The position numbers and the translations under genes were made by a program. Below the pieces are notes generated by a model. That model saw only the letters and a list, made by a program, of their open reading frames with translations. It searched no databases and was not told the origin of the DNA. Shown piece by piece: positions 1-10,439 of a stretch of DNA of 64,000 nt. This DNA comes from Parasponia andersonii (Eukaryota; Streptophyta; Magnoliopsida; Rosales; Cannabaceae). Numbering within the stretch: position 1 is the first letter of the stretch; each line of letters begins with the position of its first letter. The DNA is taken from NCBI GenBank assembly GCA_002914805.1, contig JXTB01000145.1, forward strand, positions 372,234 through 436,233, written 5' to 3'.

Positions 1-95
1 GGAAATATTGGCACGATTGTCTCTCGCCAAGAATAACATTGTTCAAACTTTTGCAATGACATATTTAAACTATTGTCTTAGCAATTAGGCTTTAA
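1..95. repeat. 95-bp perfect direct repeat of 5636-5730, cut by the window edge
   Basis: The first 95 bases are identical to 5636-5730 and the match ends abruptly at 95/96. It begins exactly at the window edge, so the duplicated block probably extends to the left. The right-hand copy lies inside what looks like a class II element with short subterminal motifs. The left copy abuts the CACTA transposase remnant, and the junction carries a second short match to its own end (a motif close to attgtcttagcaat occurs on both sides). Perfect identity over AT-rich non-coding DNA suggests a recent copy or an assembly duplication. Confidence 0.9.
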
Positions 96-1123
96 CTATA
101 TTGTCTTAGCAATGGAGGAAGATTATAGATTACAAGTATTACAGGCCAACAACTATATTTGCTACTTAGAGTTGTATGAGGATTAATACCATCCGCAAAT
201 AGACCAAGACGAAGATTCCTTGGATCACTTCCAAAAGAAGGCCATTTGTATTCTATTGTTTTCCAAGCTGATGAATCGGCAGGATGTCTAAGTTTACCAT
301 CTTCTATCCTATCATTCACATGCCATATTAGATCTTTAGCATGCTCACGATTTCAGAATAGACTGGTAAAACGAGGAATTGGAGGAATATACCACAAAAC
401 CTTAGCAGGGATTCCAACTTTTACCTCTTTAGAATTCTTATTCTGTTGCCACCTAGGCTCACCATATACTAGACAACAAATTGCATCTTTAAATTTCTTT
501 CGATAAAAAATATAATTATTTGGACAAGCGTAAATTTTCTCATATTGCATACCCAATGAGCATAAAGTCTTTTTAGCCTCATAAAAAGAAGGTTGCATCT
601 CATTATCATTTGGCAATATCTCTCATAGTAAAGCTAACAAGTCTAAAAAACTCTTATCACTCCATCCATTTCTTGCTTTCAAATTATACAATTTCAATAA
701 TGCAAACAACATTGTAAATTTCGTACAACTCGGATAGATCAATTTCTCAGCATCATTAAGTAATGATTGAAACTTAATAGGATCTACTTCTATTTTATAT
801 TGTGCATCATCAATCATTTCAAAAAGATCATCATTTAAATCTAACTCATAATCATCTCTTATACTCTTCTTTGACGAAAATCCGGTAATTGAAACCTTTT
901 CACCATGCCAAATCTATTGTTTATAACTTTGATCTATTCCATTAAAATATAAGTGTTCTTTTATCTTTTTAACACCTATCTTTTGCAAATTTCCACATTT
1001 AATACACGGACATTGAATTAAATTGGAATCTTTGACATTTTCAATAGCAAACTCCAAAAAGCTATCAACTCCCTTTCTATATTCAGTCGATAGTCTATCC
1101 GCCAATATCCATTCTTTATCCAT
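95..1123 (-). pseudogene. CACTA TNP2-like transposase, N-terminal part, with in-frame stops
   Basis: Reading down from an ATG at 1123, one frame gives the transposase-associated domain: a start MDKEW, the pair CPCIKC, then EHLYFNGID. It continues into the TNP2 core, seen as FYEAKK, YEKIYACPN, FGSDPRNLRLGLFADG and IYNLPP. The frame is nearly continuous over about 340 codons but is broken by at least three stop codons (near 914, 623 and 353), then ends at the junction near 95 before the rest of the catalytic domain. In intact elements this protein binds the terminal repeats and catalyses cut-and-paste transposition. This copy cannot make it. The family assignment is firm; the exact exon limits are not. 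Confidence 0.85.
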
Positions 1124-2383
1124 TCTAAGTACAATTGAAAAAAAATAAAATAAAATAAACAACTGATATAAAAAACTAACTAAATTGAGTACCATAAAAA
1201 ATTGTACATAATCTCCCCTATTTCTAGCATTAACCAATTGAGTAACTAAACCACCAATTATAAATTAACACTCATTTCAAATTATTCTTATAATTCTAAG
1301 TATTACCAAATTCAGAACTTAATTTATTCTTAAATAGTCTCATTTGTTACAAACAATTTGTCAATCAACCAAATATAACATATGACAAAATAATATCAAC
1401 ACAAATAATAAACTCAACCATTCCGACACAATTATAACATCATCATATCACCACAGCATACAATTACTTATATGATATCACATCTCATCTAGTTTTAATT
1501 TTCTAAAATAATAAGATAAAACCAATGTGAAAATGATATGCATAAGTCAATAAAAGAAAAAAAATTGAGAAAACATACGTCAGTTTGCTCAGTTTGCTAA
1601 TTCACAAATAATCTCAGTACTCTAACTTCTACTAAAACCTATACGCAAATTAAATGATAAATAAAATTAAACATCTATAATCCATAATACTTTAAATTAA
1701 ACATTGAATATGTAAATTTCTAAAAAACTACACAATATTCAATTAAAATTGCATAAATTTAGTTTAATTGACACTAAGGATGGAAATTAAAAAGCATAAC
1801 CTAATATATGATTTCTAGTAAATAAACATGAAATTGGTATAAATTCATATAACATACTTTCAATTTGAAACTTTTTACAACTAAATGAACTCACATTTCA
1901 CCTAAAATAAATAAAAAAAAATAGCAACAAAATAATAACAAATTCGGATTAATTTGCTCTTAAATAGCAAAACTCACTCAAAAATAAGATTTCTACTAAA
2001 TAAATAGTCTAACTCGGCATTACAAGAGTAAAGATTATCAATGCATGCTCAAGATATTCACATTTGATAAATTAGGGTTTTCAACTATAAACTCTTTTAA
2101 ATATAACCTAAAACATGAAATTTCTACAAAATAATTGGTCAAAATCATGGTTAAGACAATGAGTAATCTAATTTTAGTGACAAAAACGAGTTTAAAAGCT
2201 TCAACATACCTTGTTTACCAGAAAAAATAGTGAAAATGGTAGAAGAGGGAGACTAGCCGCGGCTGGAAGTGAAGAGGGAAAAGGCTGAGAAAAGTAAGAG
2301 AGAAGTGACATGGCCTCATTTTTTTGGACCCTTTATATAGGGCCCCTACCTCGACGCCATATGGACACCGAGAAAAGTATATC

Positions 2384-2600
2384 ACGGCGCCTAATGGGCA
2401 CCATGAAAGTTAAATACCACGGCGCTTTTTAGGCGCCGTGGAAGTTATATTCAACGGCGCCCATTAGGCACCGTTAAAGATTTCATACCACGACATTTTT
2501 TAGGCGCCATGTTATTTCTCCGTTTATCACGGCGCTTAACAAGCACCGTGATAGTTAATCAATTATCAAAGCGCTTCCGTACAAGCGCTGTGATAGTACA
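2384..2600. repeat. CACTA subterminal repeats with cggcgcc palindromic cores
   Basis: Units built on cacggcgc or ggcgccgtg recur in both orientations about every 30-45 bp (for example around 2388, 2421, 2434, 2454, 2501 and 2529). They are much more GC-rich than their surroundings. Arrays of short direct and inverted motifs next to the terminus are typical transposase-binding regions of CACTA elements. Confidence 0.75.
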
Positions 2601-2615
2601 TATTTTTAGTAGTAG

Positions 2616-3219
2616 AAATTTAGGTAGATTACTAATACTTTAAATTTGATTATGTAGATATCCACTTTTTAAATTTTATAAATAAATATCTAGGTATATA
2701 TATTTTTACATTTAGTAAAAATATTTATCTACCAATTTCAGTTACTATACTAAAATGTACAAGTATATAATTTTTTATATATGGTATATAAAATTTTACA
2801 CTTAATATATAAACATATCTATTGCTATAACATTTGATAAAAAGATATTTACTTAAATTGGTTAAGGTTGTGTTTAAGTCGTAGGTCACGGGTCACGTGT
2901 CATAGGTCAATATGAATTGTTTAGTAAATGGGTTACATGAGTCGTATGTATCGTGTCAACTTACTTATAAATAGATCGTATTTACATCAAAATTTCTGAC
3001 CTGTTTGTTAACGAATTATTTCAAATTGAACATTTATCTATTATACATGTATATCGATACAACACGAACACAACTCATGGACACGAATTGCTAACTTGAG
3101 CTAAAAGGCAAAGATAAACGACAAGTCGAAGCTATGCTCCTACAAAAGCATCCTCCACGAAACCAAATGATTAGTTGTCATGTGTATATTACTGATATCA
3201 ACAAAGACTCGCTTATTAC

Positions 3220-3262
<43 letters not shown>

Positions 3263-3949
3263 TTCATAATTCATTATGTGCAAAGTATATAGTTTAGTAA
3301 GTATAACTACAAATGATATTTTGACTTATAGAAATAATAATGTCCAATTATAAGTTTTATTTATGATTATTTTTTATTAAAAAACTAAAAATTTATGACA
3401 AAAAGGATAATTTCTGTAAAATTTACATAATTTGTGGGTAATTATTACGTAAAATGAAAATTCGGAAACAAAACGATAAAATAAGTATAATTCAAAAATC
3501 ACTACTATATTTAACCCTATATTTTATTTTGAGCTGACATATATATTTTGACACATTAAAACAACATTAATATAAATTCTGAAACATTGATCACGACTTG
3601 AACATAAGATTAATATTTAGTCATGAAAAATGAGTGTGCACATCACCCCACTTAGCTAGGTCATTTGGTGATTTCAATGATTACATCATATGCACTAGAA
3701 ATGGGAAAAGAGCTGATTTGGAAGTGCGGAGACCCAAAGATAAAAGAATTTTAATATATAAGTTTTGTTTCAAAACTTGTCCAAACGCATCCTGCAGTTT
3801 ATTTAATTGAAGTTTTTTTTCTTTAAAAAGTAGGGCTTAATTAATGACCATCACTTATTATAAATTTAATTTAAACGAAAATAGCACACACATTATATCA
3901 AGGTTTAAACTCCTAACCCCTCCAAACTCACACACACATCCCTCAATCT
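2616..3949. other. gene-free AT-rich stretch
   Basis: No credible coding frame, RNA gene or well-formed element was seen. It contains an ATT microsatellite (3214-3263). A short copy of the motif of the following tandem repeat (tgcagtttatttaattgaag) lies near 3793-3812. Confidence 0.6.
3214..3263. repeat. ATT trinucleotide microsatellite
   Basis: About 16 consecutive ATT/TTA units with one interruption near the start. Confidence 0.95.
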
Positions 3950-3950
3950 T

Positions 3951-4160
3951 TGGACCAACTGAACGCGTCTTCAATGACTGCAGTTCATTTAATTGAAGTT
4001 AAACACGTGGAGCACATCAAATTCATATTTCAAACTTATACACATATTTCTCAAACTTTGGACCAACTGAACGCGTCCTCAATGACTGCAGTTTATTTAA
4101 TTGAAGTTAAATACGCGGATCTCGTCAAATTCATATTATTCATATTTCAAACGTACATCA
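3951..4160 (+). repeat. two 108-bp tandem units, open in one frame
   Basis: The sequence starting tggaccaactgaacgcgt at 3951 is repeated at 4059 with few changes. The period is 108 bp, exactly 36 codons, so the plus-strand frame 3950-4243 carries the segment DQLNASSMTAV twice. A third, partial unit lies near 3780-3812. No protein family is recognised, and I treat this as a minisatellite that happens to be open rather than a gene. Confidence 0.75.
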
Positions 4161-4331
4161 TGTTGAAACTTTTGAATCGTCTGATCATTTGCTCTCTTAG
4201 CTACTTTCTATCCTTTCAATTTAAAACAGAAAAGCTTTTGTAGCCATTAATGTATGTGGTCAATGGAGGAATTAAAGGAAATGCAGGTATGTGAGAGGAG
4301 GAAAATTGGTCTTGCAAGAGCCAATCAATAC

Positions 4332-4851
4332 GGGTATTTATGGAAGTTAAAAATGCAAAAGGAAAGTTTTAAATTGGACGTATTAAGTTGACTGACTACA
4401 ATCATTTTTTTTTTCCTTCCAAAAACACAGAAAATCAAAACATGTACATATACGTGTAGTTTATGGTGTTTTTTTTTTGTTGCAAACATAAACAATTAAA
4501 ATCACTCAGGTATTTGTGGAAGTTAAAAAAGCAAAAGGGAAGCTTTAAATTGGACGTATTAAGTTGACTGACTACAATGTTTTGTTTTTCATCCAAAAAC
4601 ACAGAAAATCAAAACATATACATATACTTTGTTTATGGTTTTTTTTTTTGGCAAACATAAACAATTAAAATCACTCGGGAATTTGTGGAAGTTAAAAACC
4701 AAAAGGAAAGCTTTAAATTGGACGTATTAAGTTAACTGACTACCATGTTTTGTTTTTCTTCCAAAAACACCGAAAATCAAAACATGTACGTATATACGTA
4801 GTTTATGGTTTTTTTTTTTATTTTTGTTGTTGCAAACATAAAAAAATTAAA
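4332..4851. repeat. three tandem units of about 170-177 bp
   Basis: Units start near 4332, 4509 and 4678. Each contains tttgtggaagttaaa or a close variant, then aaattggacgtattaagtt, a poly-T stretch, ccaaaaacac and aaacataaacaattaaa. The period falls in the nucleosome-length range typical of plant satellites, but only three copies are present. Confidence 0.9.
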
Positions 4852-4864
4852 TTCTACGTTTGAC

Positions 4865-4965
4865 GTGGTCGTAAGCTTTACCTAGTGGTAATCGCACCTC
4901 CTTTTAATACGGAGGGTCCAAGTTCAAATCCCTGTTCTCCTAAAATAAAATATTAAAAAAAAAAA
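4865..4965 (+). mobile_element. tRNA-derived SINE with target-site duplication
   Basis: A tRNA-like head carries a box A-like stretch (gctttacctagtggtaa, about 4875-4891) and a clear box B (ggtccaagttcaaatcc, about 4915-4931). An A-rich tail follows (4941-4965). The flanks tctacgtttgac (4853-4864) and tccacctttgac (about 4966-4976) match at most positions, as expected for a target-site duplication of a LINE-mobilised SINE. It sits directly after the third tandem unit. It lacks a full cloverleaf, so it is not a functional tRNA gene. Confidence 0.75.
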
Positions 4966-5094
4966 TCCACCTTTGACAATTAGCATTAGGCTAAACTATA
5001 ACACCTTGCACCTACCTAATTAACTAGTAAATCTTCCTTTTCCTGTACTCAACTGACGATGGATGTCTACATAGTTATGTCGATGAAACAATAA

Positions 5095-5400
5095 ATCAAT
5101 AAATCAGTTTCATTCTATCCCAAAATATATGCCTCATTATACAATCTATTCTAGATAAAACTCGGCAGAAGAAATCAATAAAACGGTTTCATTCTAGTTA
5201 TACCGATGACATATCAATACATCAATAAATCAGTTTCATTCTATCCCAAAATATATCCCAAAATATATGCCTCATTATAAAACCTATTCTAGACAAAACT
5301 CAGCAGAAGAAATCAATAAAAAGGTTTCGTTCTTCTCCAAAATATATGCCTCTTTATAAAATATATTCTAGGTAAAACTCAGCAGAAGAAATGTAGATAA
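5095..5400. repeat. degenerate tandem repeat with ccaaaatatatgcctc core
   Basis: Three units share aaatcagtttcattcta or a variant, ccaaaatatatgcctc, and aactc(g/a)gcagaagaaat. The spacing is irregular because the middle unit carries an internal duplication (cccaaaatatat twice near 5250). No coding potential was seen. Confidence 0.8.
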
Positions 5401-5505
5401 AAAAACGAGTGCACAATCTATGAGTTTGAACAACCAGAACATCAACAAAATCTACGGATTTTGACTCGAGTAGGAGTAATTATTTGATAAAATGACTTTT
5501 ATAGG

Positions 5506-6030
5506 ATCACTACGTACACGAAATTTCGTATAGTGTCGTTGCAATAGAGATTTTGGTATTCCAAAAGTCCACAAAAACTCTATTGAAACAATACATGTCG
5601 TTAAAAAGCAATGTGTGCCATTGCATATAGTCACAGGAAATATTGGCACGATTGTCTCTCGCCAAGAATAACATTGTTCAAACTTTTGCAATGACATATT
5701 TAAACTATTGTCTTAGCAATTAGGCTTTAATTTATTTAGAAATTATTTAATATCTAAAATTAAATGAAAAATTCAAAAAAAAAAATCAAAACTCTAGTAC
5801 TGTGAAGATAAATCCAAACTATTGCGACGACAAATATTGTCACAATATGATTCTTTTTTTCTCTCAAGTTATTTAAAAGTAACATTTTAAAAAAACTTAA
5901 AACGTAAATTAAGTACATTTAAAATGAATAGATGTCCTCTTAATAGAGCTTAAATAAAAATTTGGCAAAATTTAAGTAGAAATTTGAAGGATGTCGTTAG
6001 ATGTATTGCAATGACATCGACATCTCAATT
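5506..6030. mobile_element. possible CACTA-type non-autonomous element or end
   Basis: The block begins with cactacgtacacgaaatttcg. Through it recur short motifs in both orientations (tgtcgttgcaatag, ttgcaatgaca, attgcgacgacaa, tgtcgttagatgtattgc), like a subterminal-repeat region. No clear opposite terminus or target duplication was found, so the limits are approximate. It includes 5636-5730, the partner of the window's first 95 bases. Confidence 0.45.
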
Positions 6031-6427
6031 GTGATAATAAGTTCTGTAATTAATCAGGGCTTAAGCCTTTCTTCTTCCCCATCTCCCAATTTTTTTTTCT
6101 CTCTCTTTTTGCATTGCTGTGGGCACTTATCTCGAAAATCTCCAATTTAATTAAGTTATGTTTTAATGTAATTGTTAACTTATTTATTTTAAGTTATTTA
6201 GCTTTATTTCGAAAACATAAATTGTGGATAATTTGTTGATTTAGATTAATGTTGGTTTTGTGACTATTTGAGTTGTGACTATATATCCCCACACCACCTC
6301 CAGGAGCACTTAATTCCTGGTGCCTCTGCCAAAGCTCCAATTTAAGGTATGTTTTAACGTATCTGCTAATTTATTTATTGTAGTTTTTCTTCAGTTTTTA
6401 ATTTGAAAATATGAATAGGGGATAATT

Positions 6428-8650
6428 TATCATGACCAGTTATTCAAGACCGTAATTATTAGTAAATTTATGTTGAAACAATGGTAAATATTAGTTTTTC
6501 CAAAATTCTAGGAAATCGAGTACTTGAAATTTTAGTTCTCAAAAGTAATCAAATTTCACAATCAATAAACTTTTCATTTGTTTTAATTTTTCAAGGAAAA
6601 TCTTTTTTAAAAAGTTTAAAGGGAAATCTCATTAATTAGTTCAGAAACATTTTTGAATTTATAAATTATAGAAAAATGAGTCTAATTAAACTTTAAATTC
6701 AATGTTCAAATAATTTACATAAAATCATTTGTATTTCCTAGTACTCAAATTAATAGCAAAACTATCCCTATACATCAATTTAGTAATATACTATTATTGG
6801 CTAAATAAATTTGACAAGGAAATGAAGAGATGAAATAGAATAGAACCAACCATGGAGATGTAGGAAACAACATTCATATATGCCAAACAAGCTTGTCAAG
6901 CCATCAAGATAATTTCTCCAAAAATAAAATCAGCACCTGAAAGTGGGAGAAGGTAGAGGGTGAGCACGTGAATGCTAAGGAGAGAATCGATTACAAGTTT
7001 TTATATGTAAGAAAACATACTTATGTCAAAGGTCCTACATTATTAGTATTCCATTCAAAACAGTTCACAAAACCCAAGTAGAAATCATAGTCCAATACTT
7101 CAAATATTCCAAACTATTGTAAAATACCTATCAAAACCAATACATATCTATTCAAGCAAATATATAACCATGTATGAAATCATGATTTCCGAAATATCCT
7201 AATAAATCACTCATAAGTCTGAACCACCTAAAGAAGCGTCGTAAGTCTGATCACTCAACGTGGGATATTGTAAGCCTGATGGCCGCGTAAGTGTGTGAAT
7301 GCATACAAATGCTATATGAGTGACAAAATAAATATATGCACTATTTCCACAAAATTTCAAAATAACTACGCAGTATTCTTTAATTAAACCACTTTTAGTC
7401 CTCAAAAATGAGTTCTCAAATTATTTGGGATTTTCTAAAAAATTCGGCATTATAACAATCATTTTTTATCAAAACTCAAACATCTAATTTCGTACAAAAA
7501 ATAGTTCAAACAGTATATATGACATACCAACTAGTATGACGTGCCTCTCAAGAAGTTTATATCTCAAATCAGGTCAAAATAGATATAAATCATATTTTAA
7601 TAAATAATTTTCTCGAAATTCCATATTTATCAAAAATATATGAAAAATAAAATTAAACCATTTTATAGATCAAGTAATCGAATCCCTACCACAATCAAGT
7701 GTCCAAATAGAGTTACAGGGCTATGGAGAAAGTTTGGTGTCGTTCTCAAACTTTTTGATCGATAGGTTTGAAAACTCGATTTTCAATTAAAGATTCAGAT
7801 CGTGAAATGGACATCATTACTGAATTCAGAGCACCAAAAAATATTAGGTTAAACATACAATTTGATTGATTCGGACTCAGGCCGAACCCGCGCTAATGAC
7901 ATGTAAATTGAGGCAATCTAAGCTGTTAGATTTAGATTTTCGTACCCGTCACCAAATATAGTTAATATATATCAAAATTCTTGTTTTCATGAATACATCA
8001 CAAATATGAAGTTTATTTTACGATCAAAATAGCTCAAAATTAACAAAAATAGAAAAATTTAATCCGGACAATATTGAGTCAAGATATAAATATATCACGT
8101 GAAAGATCGTTACGAGATGAGTTGAACCCGACTAGTTTCACGGCGAAACATTGCTGGAATCGGCGCCAACGAGCTTCAGAAACCATGGTATTTTTCCGTT
8201 GTTTCTGGTGGAAGATGGACTTCTAGGTGGCAAGACCTAAGGTGGAGCCTTCATCTGGCATTGGGCTCTCAATGTCGACCGGTGGCGACATCTGTCGATG
8301 ACAGGAGATGGTTGAACGGACAGTTGCCAGAAATTTGGCATTTTCGTCATTTGTGCAAAGGGAAAAATCAGGAGGGAGGAGAGAGAAAGGAAGAAGAAGG
8401 AATGGGTTGACCACGTGTTAGCCTATTAAAAGGCAGTAAAAGCATTTAAAAATTGCACATAAGTCCCTGATTTTCAATTTTTTTTTAAATTCATCTTTTA
8501 AATTTACAATTTAGTCCCTCTATCAAATATTCTCACATTTTTGTCCAAAATTCGAATTTTAAATATATCTGATTATTATTTTTTTATTTTTAGAAAAACA
8601 TGGTCAAAAGACCATTTTGCCCTTATGAAAATTTAGGGATTTTACATAAT
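6428..8650 (+). repeat. large LTR-like repeat, copy A
   Basis: This non-coding block is a diverged relative of 16051-18760 in the same orientation. Shared landmarks in order are: a tgtcacgacc-like start followed by aag(a/c)cgtaatt; a stretch around 6740 and 16380 with caat/taacaataaaa and catcc...ggctaaata; gtgggagaag...gggtgag near 6950 and 16560; and ctgaattcagag...aaaaat(a/g)(t/c)taggtta near 7820 and 17410. It ends with agtccctgatt and ggtcaaaagaccattttgccc, typical of plant LTR 3' regions. It is probably a solo LTR or a non-autonomous LTR element; no coding region was recognised. Confidence 0.55.
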
Positions 8651-8764
8651 TTGTAGTAGATTTGGATTAATGTTGTCTTTGTGATGATTAGAGTTGTAAT
8701 TTATGGTTTAGTTTTATTAATATTATTATAGTTAGTTTATGTTACGAGAGTTTGTTTTATTTAG

Positions 8765-8860
8765 GTGGAAAGAGTCAATGTTAAGTGGCTTCTTAAGGGG
8801 GACATGAACTCTAAAATTTTCACTCATGTCGAATATTCAGTTTGCCACAAAATTCGTTTC
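8765..8860 (+). pseudogene. LINE ORF2 fragment
   Basis: A 32-codon open stretch includes VKWLLKGDMNSKIFTHV. It matches the conserved segment just upstream of the reverse transcriptase in plant L1-type LINEs (pattern W-x2-KGD-x-N-T/S-K-x-F). No further LINE coding sequence follows, so this is a short isolated remnant. Confidence 0.6.
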
Positions 8861-9007
8861 AGCTACGAGGATAAATTATAAGAACTAAGAATTATATACT
8901 TGTCCATTATGAACAATATTTAATATCTATTGAACATACAAATTCCAATTTTTAATATAATAAATATTCTAGAAGATCAACTTCTTGTGCAATATTTTCT
9001 CTAAGTG

Positions 9008-9340
9008 GTGGAGCTATTATATGGAGGAATATTATGTAGTCTTGTAGTTCTGATTCAACCATAAAAGGCGAATATGTTGTAATTTGTGAAGTAGCTAAAA
9101 AAGTTATTTGGCTTCGCAATTACTAGTGTAGTGTAGCTATTTATGTTGAACAACAACATATGATACTTTATTGTGATAATATTGTAGCCACTGCAAATTT
9201 TATAAAACCCAGAAGTAATATGATGGAAAAACTATGCTGATCTATTTACTAAATCTTTAGTTGTACCAAATTTGAGGACCAAATAAAATGAATGAGACTA
9301 CGTGATATGTCACATCTGCTTTAAAAGTTAAGTGACAGAT
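9008..9340 (+). pseudogene. copia RNase H end fragment
   Basis: The frame from 9046 gives a relative of the copia RNase H motif (SSDSTIKGEYVVICEVAKK, then VIWLRN and LYCDN). It is interrupted by a stop after the WLRN segment and shifts frame further on, where ADLFTKS-like and MRLRDM-like pieces appear. The end resembles the usual copia polypurine tract and LTR junction near 9340. Only the 3' end of pol is present. Confidence 0.65.
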
Positions 9341-9955
9341 TGTTAGATAAATATTCTATAAAGTAATTTTATTAGTTTGATATTATGAATAATATTTATT
9401 GCATTAATTGTTATCTATTTAGTATTGACGAATTCTATATAATAAAGCTTAAGATTTCTATTAATTATATCTCAATTATATACATGTGATGTTTATATTT
9501 ATATTGAACAAATGTCTTAAAAATTCTATGACTAATAATGAGTGATAAGAATTACTCATGAGAAGAGTTCACATATTGGAGACGATATATTCTTTCTATT
9601 AGTATGTCTAAATTAAAGAGTTTATGTCTAAATTAAAGAGTTTACATTTTATATATAAAAAATAGAATATTTTGTTATGCCATAGAATGTAGTATTGTTT
9701 ATTTTAATGTGATTAAAAAAATCTCTAATGATAGAAGTGTGACTTCAGATCAAAAGATAGAGGTCTTTGGACAAAGTAATTCTTTACAAATGGGTGTTAA
9801 ACCTTTCTTAGAATTATGCATTATAAATCTAACTAGTATTTTATCTATATACCAAGCATGTGATAAAACTGTACACCTATACTTTTTATCTTTAAGAACC
9901 TAGATTCCTAGAATATGTAAGAAGCTTCACCTAGTTGTTTAGCTTATCTATAATG
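9341..9955. other. AT-rich stretch, probable decayed LTR and flank
   Basis: It begins tgttagataaatattc directly after the copia RNase H fragment, as an LTR would. No second LTR copy was found to prove it. A short duplication (gtctaaattaaagagttta twice) lies near 9605-9645. No gene was seen. Confidence 0.4.
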
Positions 9956-10426
9956 TGTTGGAAATAAAACAAGTTTTATTATTCACTCAAATATTTTTAC
10001 AAGAGACAATTCTCAATTTTACTTTTCAAGTTCACTCACTCACTAGAAGCTATGTTTCTTTCTTTCTTCTCTTTACTCTTAGAAGCTTTGCTTCTTACTC
10101 GATACTTAGAACTTAAATAGGGATGAGTATTTATACTACACGACAAACAATGAGAACCACACAAATAAACAATTACAAAAATCCTTAAGCTACACATATT
10201 TTCTTCTACACACTTTTAATAATAATCTAAGTAATCAAATAATTTACATGCAAAAAACTAATATCTAACTAATACTAAAAGATTGTAAGTGGAAAGCTTC
10301 TTCAATTTAGACTTGGACTTCTTCTTTTTTTTAGAGCTTTGCAGTTGGGCTAACTCCAACCTATTAGGCCTTATGTTGATGGGCCTATAACACTTCTTAT
10401 GGGCTTAAACAAGTTTATTTTCAACA
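9956..10426 (-). repeat. 3' LTR of the minus-strand copia element
   Basis: The unit is bounded by tgttgg...caaca (TG...CA). On its inner side is a polypurine tract, read as ctccccctt on the plus strand (10427-10435). The other LTR is missing, so the boundary rests on the TG/CA ends and the tract. Confidence 0.75.
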
Positions 10427-10439
10427 CTCCCCCTTAAAC

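Larger units (their letters stand above)
95..2615 (-). mobile_element. CACTA (En/Spm) transposon fragment, 5' end to the right
   Basis: A minus-strand TNP2-type transposase remnant at 95-1123 lies downstream of a block of GC-rich subterminal repeats at about 2384-2600. The block ends at about 2615 in a sequence reading tagtagtag, close to a CACTA terminal repeat (canonical end TAGTAGTG on this strand). The element therefore enters from the right and its 3' part is missing: the transposase stops at about residue 340 where an unrelated repeat (1-95) begins. The stretch 1124-2383 is AT-rich non-coding sequence, probably intron or leader. Confidence 0.7.

Noticed and set aside
4865..4935. A functional tRNA gene
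   Set aside because: Boxes A and B are present, but acceptor and D stems do not pair properly, and an A-rich tail with target duplications follows. It is a SINE head.
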